The translations under genes were made by a program, and so were the position numbers. From Nitrincola iocasae (GTDB lineage Bacteria; Pseudomonadota; Gammaproteobacteria; Pseudomonadales; Balneatricaceae), in assembly GCF_008727795.1 (NCBI RefSeq), contig NZ_CP044222.1, positions 2,356,001 to 2,420,000 on the forward strand: a stretch of 64,000 bases of DNA, in the 5' to 3' direction. Under the pieces are notes generated by a model. It worked only from the letters and a program-made list of their open reading frames with translations, made no database searches and was not told where the DNA came from. This document shows, piece by piece, positions 6,815 through 16,356 of the stretch. Each line of letters starts with the position of its first letter. The first letter of the stretch is position 1.

Positions 6815-9412
6815 GTGCTTGAAGCTTACCGTAAACATGTAGAAGAACGTGCCTTAGAAGGCATCCCACCCAAACCACTGGATCCAGAGCAGACTGCCGC
6901 GCTGGTTGAGCTGGTGAAAAACCCACCAGCAGGTGAGGAAGAGTTCCTTCTTGATCTGTTGAGCAATCGTGTACCTGCAGGGGTGGACCAGGCCGCTTAT
7001 GTTAAGGCCGGATTTCTCGATGCCATCGCCAAGGGCGAAGCAACATCGCCTCTGATCACACCAGAAAAAGCCGTTGAACTGCTGGGCACCATGCTCGGTG
7101 GCTATAACATCCAGCCGCTGATTGCTGCACTGGATAACGACAAGCTGGCCGCTATTGCTGCCAAAGCACTGTCGCATACCTTGCTGATGTTTGATGCATT
7201 CCATGATGTTCAGGAGAAAGCCGACGCTGGCAACAGTTTTGCTAAAGACGTGATGGCCTCCTGGGCCGCTGGCGAGTGGTTTACCTCCAAGCCAGAAGTG
7301 CCTGAAAAAATCACGGTAACTGTATTCAAAGTTCCTGGTGAAACCAATACCGATGATCTGTCACCCGCCCCTGATGCCTGGTCACGTCCGGATATTCCAC
7401 TGCATGCCAATGCCATGCTGAAAATGGAACGTGAAGGTATTGAGCCGGTAGATCCAGGTGTTACCGGTCCGTTGAAACAGATTGAAGCGGTTAAAGCCAA
7501 AGGCTTCCCGGTCGCTTACGTCGGTGACGTAGTAGGTACTGGCTCGTCACGCAAGTCGGCTACTAACTCCGTACTGTGGTTCTTTGGTGATGATATGCCA
7601 AACATCCCCAACAAGCGTGCAGGCGGCTTCTGCTTTGGCGGAAAGATTGCACCGATTTTCTACAATACCATGGAAGATGCTGGCGCCCTGCCGATCGAAA
7701 TGGATGTGGAAAAAATGAATATGGGTGATGTCGTCGACATCTATCCTTATGAAGGTGTGGCCAAAAACCATGAAACCGGTGAAGAGCTGTGCCGTTTTGA
7801 ACTGAAAACCCAGATGCTGCTGGATGAAGTACGTGCCGGTGGCCGTATTCCTTTGATCATTGGTCGCGGTCTGACCCAGAAAGCTCGTGAAGTTCTCGGT
7901 TTGCCCCCGGTTGACCTGTTCCGCACCCCAGAGCAGCCAGCCGAGTCCAGCAAAGGCTTTACGCTTGCACAGAAAATGGTCGGTAAAGCCTGTGGTGTTG
8001 ACGGCATACGTCCTGGCACCTCCTGCGAACCTCGAATGACTACCGTTGGCTCACAGGACACCACCGGTCCTATGACCCGCGATGAACTGAAAGATCTGGC
8101 CTGTTTAGGTTTCTCTGCAGACCTGGTTATGCAGTCATTCTGCCACACAGCAGCTTATCCTAAGCCCGTTGATGTGAGTACACACCACACGTTACCTGAT
8201 TTCATTATGAATCGTGGTGGTGTTGCGTTGCGCCCAGGTGACGGTATTATTCACTCCTGGCTGAACCGTATGCTGCTACCTGACACAGTCGGTACCGGTG
8301 GCGATTCTCACACCCGCTTCCCGCTGGGGATCTCTTTCCCTGCAGGTTCCGGCCTGGTGGCATTTGCGGCGGCAACCGGTGTGATGCCTCTGGACATGCC
8401 TGAGTCAGTTCTGGTGCGTTTCAAAGGTAAGCGTAATGCCGGTATCACCCTGCGTGATCTGGTACATGCTATTCCTTACTATGCCATCAAAGAAGGTCAC
8501 CTGACCGTTGCCAAAGCCGGCAAGAAAAACGTTTTCTCTGGCCGTATCTTAGAAATTGAAGGCTTGGAAGATCTGACCGTTGAGCAGGCGTTTGAACTAT
8601 CGGATGCATCAGCTGAGCGTTCAGCGGCTGGCTGCACCATCAACATGTCTGAAGATTCAGTAGCTGAATACCTGCGCTCTAACATCGTCATGCTGAAATG
8701 GATGCAGTCTGAAGGCTACGGTGATACACGCACCATCGAGCGTCGTATCAAAGGCATGGAAGAGTGGCTGGCTAACCCATCATTGATGCGTGCCGACAAA
8801 GATGCTGATTACCACACCGTAATTGAAATCGATCTGGCTGAAATCAAAGAGCCTATCCTCTGCGCACCAAACGACCCTGACGATGCCCGTCTGCTGTCTG
8901 ATGTTGCCGGAGATAAAATCGACGAAGTATTTATCGGCTCCTGTATGACCAACATCGGTCACTTCCGTGCAGCAGGTAAATTACTGGAAGCCTCAGGTAA
9001 GACTATCCCGACCCGGATGTGGATCTCGCCACCGACCAAGATGGATCAGGCACAGTTAACTGAAGAAGGCTACTACAGCATCTTTGGTAAAGCTGGAGCA
9101 CGTATGGAAATGCCGGGCTGCTCACTGTGTATGGGTAACCAGGCACGTGTGGCTGACAAGGCGACTGTTGTGTCCACCTCAACGCGCAACTTCCCTAACC
9201 GTCTGGGTAATGGTGCTAATGTCTATCTGGCATCGGCTGAATTGGCCGCTGTTGCCGCACTGGAAGGTAAACTTCCGAGCGTTGATGAGTACATGGCCTA
9301 TGCCAACAAAATCGATAGTATGGCCGGTGAAATTTACCGCTACCTGAACTTCGATCAGATGGAAAAGTATGTTGATAAAGCCGCTTCTGTGATTCCAACA
9401 GCCGCGGTCTGA
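6815..9412 (+). CDS. acnB: Bifunctional aconitate hydratase 2 / 2-methylisocitrate dehydratase
   Basis: AcnB of 865 aa. A GTG start at 6815 gives the expected N-terminus (LEAYRKHVEERALEGIPPK) and has GAGGG seven bases upstream; an ATG at 6770 would add 15 non-homologous residues. The N-terminal HEAT-like domain, swivel domain (around GDVVGTGSSRKSATNS) and catalytic domains are in AcnB order. The 4Fe-4S ligands are visible in DEVFIGSCMTNIGHF and MPGCSLCMGNQ. It converts citrate to isocitrate in the TCA cycle and in many bacteria also serves the methylcitrate cycle. A rho-independent terminator follows. Confidence 0.97.
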   Translation: MLEAYRKHVEERALEGIPPKPLDPEQTAALVELVKNPPAGEEEFLLDLLSNRVPAGVDQAAYVKAGFLDAIAKGEATSPLITPEKAVELLGTMLGGYNIQPLIAALDNDKLAAIAAKALSHTLLMFDAFHDVQEKADAGNSFAKDVMASWAAGEWFTSKPEVPEKITVTVFKVPGETNTDDLSPAPDAWSRPDIPLHANAMLKMEREGIEPVDPGVTGPLKQIEAVKAKGFPVAYVGDVVGTGSSRKSATNSVLWFFGDDMPNIPNKRAGGFCFGGKIAPIFYNTMEDAGALPIEMDVEKMNMGDVVDIYPYEGVAKNHETGEELCRFELKTQMLLDEVRAGGRIPLIIGRGLTQKAREVLGLPPVDLFRTPEQPAESSKGFTLAQKMVGKACGVDGIRPGTSCEPRMTTVGSQDTTGPMTRDELKDLACLGFSADLVMQSFCHTAAYPKPVDVSTHHTLPDFIMNRGGVALRPGDGIIHSWLNRMLLPDTVGTGGDSHTRFPLGISFPAGSGLVAFAAATGVMPLDMPESVLVRFKGKRNAGITLRDLVHAIPYYAIKEGHLTVAKAGKKNVFSGRILEIEGLEDLTVEQAFELSDASAERSAAGCTINMSEDSVAEYLRSNIVMLKWMQSEGYGDTRTIERRIKGMEEWLANPSLMRADKDADYHTVIEIDLAEIKEPILCAPNDPDDARLLSDVAGDKIDEVFIGSCMTNIGHFRAAGKLLEASGKTIPTRMWISPPTKMDQAQLTEEGYYSIFGKAGARMEMPGCSLCMGNQARVADKATVVSTSTRNFPNRLGNGANVYLASAELAAVAALEGKLPSVDEYMAYANKIDSMAGEIYRYLNFDQMEKYVDKAASVIPTAAV

Positions 9413-9441
9413 CGCTAAACTAAGCGTTGAGCCATACCGAG

Positions 9442-9466
9442 ACCCCGGCTTTTGCCGGGGTTTTTT
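9442..9466 (+). terminator. Rho-independent terminator of acnB
   Basis: Perfect stem ACCCCGGC / GCCGGGGT with a TTTT loop, followed directly by a T-run, 30 bases after the acnB stop. Confidence 0.93.
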
Positions 9467-9482
9467 ATATAATGAGGACTCT

Positions 9483-9905
9483 ATGAAACCCCTGAATCCT
9501 GATACAGCACCAGAACCGGGCTATGAAACCGCTCAAACCAAGAATGGTTTTCTGGCGCTGGTTTCAAAATTGGTATTTGATGAAAAACTACCTGTACGTT
9601 TTATGTATAAAACGGTACCCGAACACTTAAATGATACCGGTTGGCGCATGTTTACCGGTTACGAAACCGAAGAGTTCCTGACCGATGAACAGCTAAATTT
9701 GATCCCTGTACCTTTGGAAAAAATTTGCCAGTTGGACCCTGCCCTACCCGAACTGGTGCAGTATAACGCCGGAACTGTGTGGGAACGCACTCCCGACTCG
9801 ACTGAATGGCAACAAGTGTACGACTTTACTATTCCCGCACCGCGAACCGATGTTAAAATCACTAATGATATTGAAGATTTTCTGTCATCCCGCGAACGCA
9901 GTTAA
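9483..9905 (+). CDS. DUF2185 (Imm33-like) domain protein
   Basis: Protein of 140 aa. Residues about 20-90 match the DUF2185 pattern: NGFLALVSKLVFDEKLPVRFMYK, then DTGWRMFTGYETEEFLTDE and a following Asn/Leu-rich strand. Members are small soluble proteins that often serve as immunity proteins in polymorphic toxin loci, but many are stand-alone housekeeping-region genes of unknown role. There is no toxin gene nearby. A GAGG stands before the ATG, and the gene starts 17 bases after the acnB terminator, so it probably has its own promoter or depends on readthrough. It ends 12 bases before the small membrane protein gene. Confidence 0.65.
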   Translation: MKPLNPDTAPEPGYETAQTKNGFLALVSKLVFDEKLPVRFMYKTVPEHLNDTGWRMFTGYETEEFLTDEQLNLIPVPLEKICQLDPALPELVQYNAGTVWERTPDSTEWQQVYDFTIPAPRTDVKITNDIEDFLSSRERS

Positions 9906-9917
9906 GGATTTTTCACC

Positions 9918-10163
9918 ATGGAATTGTCTTCATTCAGCACCTATGTGCTGCACTTTATCGGTGTGATTATTGTGTTGGTCGGCCTGTCGATCAAACCAAA
10001 ACTCAAGACGCTGGGCATTGCTCTGGCCGTCACCGGATTTTTACTCGGAACTTCACCCGTTTGGTATTCGGCAATCACCCAACCCAGTGATGAAGAAATG
10101 TATGAGGCATGGCAAGAGCAGCAACAACTTGAGCAGCAACGACGTCTGCTTGAGAGTGAATGA
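9918..10163 (+). CDS. Small membrane protein
   Basis: Unrecognised protein of 81 aa with two predicted transmembrane helices (about residues 8-25, FSTYVLHFIGVIIVLVGLS; and 32-52, LGIALAVTGFLLGTSPVWY) and a short charged Gln/Glu/Arg-rich C-terminal tail. AAGGA lies before the ATG. It probably forms a two-gene unit with the DUF2185 gene and converges on dusC. Confidence 0.6.
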   Translation: MELSSFSTYVLHFIGVIIVLVGLSIKPKLKTLGIALAVTGFLLGTSPVWYSAITQPSDEEMYEAWQEQQQLEQQRRLLESE

Positions 10164-10182
10164 TCCCCCGCGCTCAGCTCAC

Positions 10183-11142
10183 TTAAGCCATCAGCATCTG
10201 CTGCTGTATAATGTGCTGCAATATCACTAGCGGATCACGTTCACAGCGTATCTCGGCGAATAGCGTCTGAGCCTGGGGAAAGTACCACTGCAGCATGTTT
10301 AACCATTGCTTGATGCGTCCATGAACATGACGCTCAGATACTTTATCAATCACCTGGCGGTGATAAGTCTCTAACATCGGTAAGAGCCGCTGCCAGGCAT
10401 CAGCGTGGGACATGGCTGCAGCCTGGCCAGACAAGGTCTCTGCCAGGAAAGGGTTACTCAGTATACCGCGCCCCAGCATCACATCATCGCAGCCTGAAAC
10501 ATGTCGGCAGCGCTGATAATCTTCAGCATTCCAGACTTCACCATTAGCCACCAGATGCAGCGTCACCTGTTCACGGATACGCGCTATCCACTCCCAGTGT
10601 GCGGGCGGTTTATAACCTTCCAGTTTAGTTCTGGCATGTATCGTCAAGGTTGATGCACCGGCAGCTTCGATGGCCTGCGCATTTTCTATCGCCAAGGCTT
10701 TATCCACATAGCCCAGGCGCATTTTAGCCGTCACAGGAATACTGGCGGGAACCGTTCGACGTACCGCGGCAACGATCTCATGCAACAGATCAGGCTCGGT
10801 TAACAGCACCGCGCCCCCACGACTTTTATTCACCGTTTTGGCTGGACAACCAAAGTTCAGATCGATGCCAGGAGCACCCAACTCTGCCGCTTTGGCGGCA
10901 TTATCAGCCATGAGTGACGGGTGATTACCGAGCAATTGCAAATACACAGGAACTCCCGAACGAGTGCAACCCTGTTGATGCAGCTCAGGAGCCATACGGT
11001 AAAAAACGGTGGAAGGCAGCAGTCTATCTGTCACCCGGATAAACTCGGTGACACATTGGTCTATGCCCGGTACAGAGGTGAGTAGATCGCGCAGCGTATA
11101 ATCCAGCACGCCTTCCATGGGTGCCAGGTATAAACGGCTCAT
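10183..11142 (-). CDS. dusC: tRNA-dihydrouridine(16) synthase
   Basis: Dus family flavoenzyme of 319 aa. It starts MSRLYLAPMEGVLDYTLRDLL, typical of DusC, so the ATG at 11142 is preferred over the longer frame that would run into metZ. The FMN-barrel motifs are present: GIDLNFGCPAKTVNKSRGGAVLL with the catalytic Cys, TIHARTKLEGY, and VANGEVWNAEDYQRC, GCDDVMLGRG. DusC reduces U16 in tRNA using NADPH and FMN. It starts 13 bases after the metZ stop and probably shares its transcript. Confidence 0.93.
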   Translation of the reverse strand: MSRLYLAPMEGVLDYTLRDLLTSVPGIDQCVTEFIRVTDRLLPSTVFYRMAPELHQQGCTRSGVPVYLQLLGNHPSLMADNAAKAAELGAPGIDLNFGCPAKTVNKSRGGAVLLTEPDLLHEIVAAVRRTVPASIPVTAKMRLGYVDKALAIENAQAIEAAGASTLTIHARTKLEGYKPPAHWEWIARIREQVTLHLVANGEVWNAEDYQRCRHVSGCDDVMLGRGILSNPFLAETLSGQAAAMSHADAWQRLLPMLETYHRQVIDKVSERHVHGRIKQWLNMLQWYFPQAQTLFAEIRCERDPLVILQHIIQQQMLMA

Positions 11143-11155
11143 AGCACAGCGTTTG

Positions 11156-12370
11156 TCAAAGTGCTGCCAACCCTCTGCGCAGATCATCCTGCAGATCTTT
11201 AACCGACTCCAGACCCACGGAGAGACGGATCAGGTTATCGCGGATACCGGCCTGGGCTTTTTCGGCTGCCGTCATACGTCCATGCGTAGTCGTATCCGGA
11301 TGGGTAATAGTGGTTTTAACATCGCCCAAATTACCGGTTATAGACACCACCTCAGTGGCATCAATAAAACGCCAGGCAGCATCACGATCACCGTCAACTT
11401 CAAAAGCCAGCACACCACCAAAGCCTTGCTGCTGACGACAGGCCAGCGCATGCTGTGGATGATCTGGTAAGCCGGAGTAATAGACTTTACGTATACCTGG
11501 CTGCTGCTGTAGCCAATGCGCCAGAGTTAGAGCACTTTCACTGTGCGCGCGCATGCGCAACGGCAGGGTTTCCAGCCCCTTCATAAATACCCAGGCATTA
11601 AACGGACTCATGCAACTGCCACCGGTACGGATAAATCCGAATACCTCTTCCATCTCTTTATCACGCCCAACCAACACACCACCAACACAGCGTCCTTGCC
11701 CGTCAAGGTACTTGGTGGCTGAATGCATCACCACATCCGCGCCCAGCGCTAATGGACGTTGCAATGCCGGAGTCAAAAAGCAGTTATCCACCACCAATAA
11801 GGCATTATGTACATGGGCAATTTCTGCCACCGCGGCTATATCCGTCAGTTCTGCCAGCGGGTTGGAAGGTGTCTCCAGAAACAGCAAGCGAGTCTCGGGT
11901 CGAATCGTTGTTTTCCAGGCGCTCAGGTCCGTCGGGTCGACAAAACTGGTCTGAATACCAGCACGACTGAAGTACTTATCGAACAGCGAAACAGTAGAAC
12001 CAAATACGCTGCGTGAACAGACGACATGATCACCACATTTCAGCAAGGCCAACCCAAGACTCAGGATTGCCGCCATACCCGAGGCTGTAGCAACAGCACG
12101 CTCCCCGCCTTCCATCGCGGCAATACGCTGTTCAAAAGCACGCACCGTCGGGTTAGTAAAACGGGAATAAATATTGCCTGGCTCCTCACCACCGAAACGC
12201 GCGGCGGCTTCACGGGCACTGGAAAACACAAAGCTGGATGTGGTGAAGATGGGGTCTCCATGTTCACCTTCATCGGTTCGCCACTGACCGGCACGTACGG
12301 CGAGTGTATCCAGTGCGCAGTCTTGGCGAGAAAACTGGATACGCTCATTACGCTCAAATCCCTTAGACAT
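11156..12370 (-). CDS. metZ: O-succinylhomoserine sulfhydrylase
   Basis: PLP enzyme of the Cys/Met metabolism family, 404 aa. Motifs seen: YSRFTNPTV, the PLP-stacking region ATASGMAAI, VVDNCF, and the Schiff-base lysine in MHSATKYLDGQGR. It makes homocysteine directly from O-succinylhomoserine and sulfide. The purF-metZ linkage is the arrangement in Pseudomonas, where MetZ replaces the transsulfuration pair MetB/MetC. It starts 10 bases after the purF stop. Distinction from cystathionine gamma-synthase rests on the context and overall sequence. Confidence 0.9.
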   Translation of the reverse strand: MSKGFERNERIQFSRQDCALDTLAVRAGQWRTDEGEHGDPIFTTSSFVFSSAREAAARFGGEEPGNIYSRFTNPTVRAFEQRIAAMEGGERAVATASGMAAILSLGLALLKCGDHVVCSRSVFGSTVSLFDKYFSRAGIQTSFVDPTDLSAWKTTIRPETRLLFLETPSNPLAELTDIAAVAEIAHVHNALLVVDNCFLTPALQRPLALGADVVMHSATKYLDGQGRCVGGVLVGRDKEMEEVFGFIRTGGSCMSPFNAWVFMKGLETLPLRMRAHSESALTLAHWLQQQPGIRKVYYSGLPDHPQHALACRQQQGFGGVLAFEVDGDRDAAWRFIDATEVVSITGNLGDVKTTITHPDTTTHGRMTAAEKAQAGIRDNLIRLSVGLESVKDLQDDLRRGLAAL

Positions 12371-12380
12371 TAACAGCTCC

Positions 12381-13916
12381 TCATTCTATTCGGGTGTGCA
12401 GATCGGCTGATGTATCACTGTCGATATCGGCATCAGGATCGGCGTTATTCAGCGGATTTTTGGCATCATCACTACGTTTTTGCTCAAGACGATCCAGATA
12501 GGCCCGGTCCACCGTACCTGTGACATACTGACCATCAAACACACAGGTATCGAAGGCTGTAATCGCTGGGTTCAACTGTGTAACACAGGATTTCAGGTCA
12601 TCCAGGTCCTGATAAAGCATCCAGTCACAACCGATATAGTCTCCAACTTCTTTAGCCGTGCGCCCATGGGCAACCAATTCAGAAGCCGTGGGCATATCGA
12701 TACCATAGACATTGGGAAAACGCACTTCGGGTGCCGCTGAGGCAAAATACACCTTGCGGGCTCCGGCATCACGCGCCATTTCAATGATCTGCTTGGAAGT
12801 TGTACCGCGCACAATTGAGTCGTCGACCAGCATCACCACCTTATCTTTAAATTCACTGGCGATGGGGTTCAACTTCTGACGCACCGATTTTTTGCGCTGA
12901 GTCTGTCCCGGCATAATAAAGGTGCGGCCAATATAGCGATTCTTGATAAAACCTTCACGAAAGGTAACACCCAGGGTATGGGCCATCTCCAAGGCTGACG
13001 TGCGGCTGGTATCCGGAATCGGAATGACCACATCGATATCGTGATTGGGCATCTCTTTCAGAACCTTTTCTGCCAGACGCACCCCCATCAGCATGCGGGA
13101 TTCATGCACCGATACCCCATCAATAATGGAGTCAGGCCGTGCCAGGTATACATACTCAAACAAACACGGAGCCAGCATCTGCTGCTGCGTACACTGTTGC
13201 AGGTGCAAGCCACCATCACGATCAATAAAAATGGCTTCACCCGGAACAATATCGCGGACCTTTGCAAATCCGGAGGTATCCAAAGCAACACTCTCTGAGG
13301 CGACCATGTATTCAGCCTGACCATTCACTATACGCTGGCCATAGACCAACGGACGAATACCATGCGGATCACGGAATGCCAGCACGCCGTAGCCAGTAAT
13401 AATCGCCACAACCGCATAGCCACCCTGACAACGCTGATGCACTTTGGCTACTGCCGCAAAAATATCCTCAGGCGAAGGGTTCAGTTTACCCAGTTGCTGC
13501 AACTCATGCGCAAACACATTGAGCAACACTTCAGAATCAGAAGTGGTATTGATGTGGCGCAGATCGGCACGAAAAATATCATCAGCCAGCTGCTCAGCAT
13601 TGGTCAGATTGCCATTGTGTGCCAGCGCTATACCATAAGGAGAGTTAACATAAAAAGGCTGAGCTTCAGCCGAACTGGAGCTGCCAGCTGTCGGATAACG
13701 CACATGCCCTATGCCCAGGTTGCCCACCAGCCGCTTCATGTGGCGAGTCCGAAACACTTCGTTGACCAGGCCGTTATCCTTACGCATGAAAAAGCGATTT
13801 CCTTCAGATGTAACGATACCTGCCGCATCCTGCCCACGGTGCTGCAACACAGTCAAGGCATCAAAAAGAGTCTGGTTAACGTAGCTTCTGGCAAAAATGC
13901 CAACTATACCGCACAT
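12381..13916 (-). CDS. purF: Amidophosphoribosyltransferase
   Basis: PurF of 511 aa. The N-terminal nucleophile Cys2 (MCGIVGIF) opens the glutaminase domain. The phosphoribosyltransferase half carries the PRPP loop VMLVDDSIVRGTTSKQ. It performs the first committed step of de novo purine synthesis, PRPP plus glutamine to phosphoribosylamine. The C-terminal about 40 residues (after DRAYLDRLEQKR) are a polar Asp/Asn-rich tail. The gene sits in the conserved folC-dedD-cvpA-purF cluster. Confidence 0.97.
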   Translation of the reverse strand: MCGIVGIFARSYVNQTLFDALTVLQHRGQDAAGIVTSEGNRFFMRKDNGLVNEVFRTRHMKRLVGNLGIGHVRYPTAGSSSSAEAQPFYVNSPYGIALAHNGNLTNAEQLADDIFRADLRHINTTSDSEVLLNVFAHELQQLGKLNPSPEDIFAAVAKVHQRCQGGYAVVAIITGYGVLAFRDPHGIRPLVYGQRIVNGQAEYMVASESVALDTSGFAKVRDIVPGEAIFIDRDGGLHLQQCTQQQMLAPCLFEYVYLARPDSIIDGVSVHESRMLMGVRLAEKVLKEMPNHDIDVVIPIPDTSRTSALEMAHTLGVTFREGFIKNRYIGRTFIMPGQTQRKKSVRQKLNPIASEFKDKVVMLVDDSIVRGTTSKQIIEMARDAGARKVYFASAAPEVRFPNVYGIDMPTASELVAHGRTAKEVGDYIGCDWMLYQDLDDLKSCVTQLNPAITAFDTCVFDGQYVTGTVDRAYLDRLEQKRSDDAKNPLNNADPDADIDSDTSADLHTRIE

Positions 13917-13959
13917 GAATTCAACCTCTGAGGTGATAATTTGTTAGGTTTACTGAATA

Positions 13960-14457
13960 TCAGCTTCCTGCGCTCCAGATCATCTGTCCAACATCTCTGG
14001 CCATATCCCGTGACCAGGTTTCCATAACCAAAAAATGTGGAATCAACACGGAGTCATTCCACCAAGGATCCTGTGTAGCTGGGGTCATTTTCAACAACAC
14101 CAGCATAATCACAACGACCAGACCGCCGCGCAAAGCCCCGAACCCCACGCCCAGAACGCGGTCAGTGGCAGAAAGGCCAGTTATTTTGACCAGCGAACTG
14201 ATCAGACTGCCAATCAAATTACCAACGATCAACGTCGCGATAAACAAAATAAGAAATGCTACCAACTGGTGCACTGATGGAGCGGCATCAAAATAACCTG
14301 CAATGATCTCTGCCAGTACTTGATAAAATAGACGGCCGACAATAAAAGCAGCCACCCAAGTTATCAATGAGACAGCTTCGCGGATAAAACCGCGGCGTAA
14401 ACTCATCACCGATGAAATGAGTACAATTGCCAAAATGACCCAATCTGCCCAGTTCAT
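13960..14457 (-). CDS. cvpA: CvpA family inner-membrane protein
   Basis: Protein of 165 aa with four hydrophobic segments (about 5-22, 28-48, 65-88 and 105-122) and the family's early segment WADWVILAIVLISSVMSLRRGFIREA. The ATG at 14457 has AAGGCG upstream; two residues earlier is only a TTG. CvpA is required for colicin V production in E. coli and supports envelope robustness; its molecular function is not settled. It lies immediately upstream of purF, the standard position. Confidence 0.92.
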   Translation of the reverse strand: MNWADWVILAIVLISSVMSLRRGFIREAVSLITWVAAFIVGRLFYQVLAEIIAGYFDAAPSVHQLVAFLILFIATLIVGNLIGSLISSLVKITGLSATDRVLGVGFGALRGGLVVVIMLVLLKMTPATQDPWWNDSVLIPHFLVMETWSRDMARDVGQMIWSAGS

Positions 14458-14496
14458 TATCAAGCGCCTTCAACCCAGCCTGTATTCATTGTTTGA

Positions 14497-15054
14497 CTAT
14501 TGCGTGGTAAACCGCACAATCATGCCTTCCAAACCATATTCCTGTTGCAGTAGCAGCTTCAGTTCTTCCAGGCGCCCACGTTGCATCTCCGGTCCGACAA
14601 AGACCCTAACCACATCTTCACCATGACGAATATAGACGCGGTATCCAGCATCGATAAGTCGCGCCCTCAGCTCACGGGCATTGGATTCCTGGCGAAAACT
14701 GGCTAACTGCAATGCCCAGGCTGCGGGAACCTGATCAGCATCCAGTGTCGGCGCTTCTTCAGCAGGATTTAGACTGGGACGCAACGCTTCCAGTGATTCA
14801 GTTATTTCGGCAACCGGTGCAGACACCACCGGAGTTTCTGTAACCGGTGCAACTGGAGTCTGTTCAATTTTGACAGGAGGCGGCATCTCAGTCTGCACCA
14901 CCCGGGCCACTTCGGGAGCGGCTGGAATACGAGATTCTAACTTACGCTCTTCATAGCCCGCCGCATTGAAAACCAATGGAAAAAACGCAATACCTATTAA
15001 CAGTAGAACCACGGCGCCAATCAAACGCTGTTTTAAATTATCCCTGATGTCCAT
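14497..15054 (-). CDS. dedD: SPOR-domain protein, DedD-like
   Basis: Protein of 185 aa with a single N-terminal transmembrane helix (RLIGAVVLLLIGIAFFPLVF), a Pro/Val/Glu-rich periplasmic linker and a C-terminal SPOR domain (about 110-185, AWALQLASFRQESNARELRARLIDAGYRVYIRHGEDVVRVFVGP). SPOR domains bind denuded septal peptidoglycan, so a divisome role like E. coli DedD is expected. The ATG at 15054 with GGAG upstream gives the usual MDIRDNLKQR start and overlaps the folC 3' end by 17 bases. Confidence 0.88.
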   Translation of the reverse strand: MDIRDNLKQRLIGAVVLLLIGIAFFPLVFNAAGYEERKLESRIPAAPEVARVVQTEMPPPVKIEQTPVAPVTETPVVSAPVAEITESLEALRPSLNPAEEAPTLDADQVPAAWALQLASFRQESNARELRARLIDAGYRVYIRHGEDVVRVFVGPEMQRGRLEELKLLLQQEYGLEGMIVRFTTQ

Positions 15055-16342
15055 CGCTCCACTCAACTGTTTTTAACGCATCCGTTACTGTAAAAAAAGA
15101 GCCAGCTATCACCAAACGCGATGCAGCGGTGAGTTGTGACGGCAACGCTGTCAGCGCTGTATCGACACTGCCATATTCTGCCATTGATGTAGAAGCGACA
15201 CCAAGCTTGTTGAGTATCTGTTTCAGTTGAGCAGCACTGGCACCTCTGGGGTTACTCAGTGTAGCCAGGTGCCAGTGGTCAACAACTGGCAGCAGGGCTT
15301 CACAAACACTCAGCATATCTTTGTCAGCCAACATTCCCAATAACAGGTGCGTGGGTGACACGGCTTGCTGACTCAGCCTGCTCGCCAGATAGGTAGCCGC
15401 TTCCGCGTTATGCGCCACGTCCAGGATACAAGGGAAACCGGCCAAGCATGCAGTCTGCATTCGACCAGTTAATTGCGCATTGATCAGACCCGCTGACAGC
15501 TGTTGCTTGTCAATGGTAAAAGGCATCAACTGCAACACCTGCAATACAGCCGCCGCATTCTGTACAGGCAAACTTGGGCGCGGCAACAATGACAACACCT
15601 GGGTGTGCCCTGCCAGGTCCTGCCCCTGCCAGGTCCAGAGACTGTCCGCATCCAGGCTGTAATGGTAGGCCTGTCCGTTAGTTCGCAGATCAACAGACAG
15701 CTTGGCAGCATGCTTCAACAAGCTCGCAGGGGGATGCGGATCACCACACACAGCCAGACAACCTGCACGAAAAATACCTGCTTTTTCAAAACCTATCGAT
15801 TCACGATCCGGCCCTAGCCAATCGGTATGATCCAGGGCAATGGTGGTTACCAGCGCGACATCCGCATCCACCAGATTCACCGAATCCAGTCGCCCACCCA
15901 ACCCTATCTCCAGCAACAGCACATCCGGTACAGTGTCACTGAAAATGATCAGCGCGGCGAGAGTGCCATATTCAAAATAGGTCAGCGGCACCCCTTGGCG
16001 TGCCGCTTCCACCTGTACAAATGCCGCGCAGATCAACGCGTCGTCTACCGCTTGTCCACACAGGGTTATGCGTTCGTTGTAGCGCAGAAAATGCGGTGAA
16101 GTGTAAGTGCCGACCTTCAATCCCGCCTGTTGCAGGATCGACTCTAGCATACGAATACTGGTGCCTTTGCCATTAGTACCCGCCACAACAACCTTAAAGC
16201 TACCACTAAGATCGAGGGGTAACCGACCAGCAACTTGACGCATACGTTCAAGACCCAGTTCGATTTCGGCTGGATGACAGGCTTCAATATAGCTTAACCA
16301 CTGATCCAGACTGGCATCAGTGGTGGGTTGTAGTTGTGACAC
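15038..16342 (-). CDS. folC: Bifunctional folylpolyglutamate / dihydrofolate synthase
   Basis: FolC of 434 aa. The Mur-ligase-type ATP loop is VVVAGTNGKGTSIRMLE. Other family motifs are YTSPHFLRYNERI, LLEIGLGGRLDSVN and ALDHTDWLGPDRESIGFEKAGIFR. It adds glutamate to dihydropteroate and then to tetrahydrofolate in the cytosol. It is in the order accD-folC-dedD-cvpA-purF and starts 14 bases after the accD stop. Confidence 0.95.
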   Translation of the reverse strand: MSQLQPTTDASLDQWLSYIEACHPAEIELGLERMRQVAGRLPLDLSGSFKVVVAGTNGKGTSIRMLESILQQAGLKVGTYTSPHFLRYNERITLCGQAVDDALICAAFVQVEAARQGVPLTYFEYGTLAALIIFSDTVPDVLLLEIGLGGRLDSVNLVDADVALVTTIALDHTDWLGPDRESIGFEKAGIFRAGCLAVCGDPHPPASLLKHAAKLSVDLRTNGQAYHYSLDADSLWTWQGQDLAGHTQVLSLLPRPSLPVQNAAAVLQVLQLMPFTIDKQQLSAGLINAQLTGRMQTACLAGFPCILDVAHNAEAATYLASRLSQQAVSPTHLLLGMLADKDMLSVCEALLPVVDHWHLATLSNPRGASAAQLKQILNKLGVASTSMAEYGSVDTALTALPSQLTAASRLVIAGSFFTVTDALKTVEWSDGHQG

Positions 16343-16356
16343 GCCGACGCCCCGAA

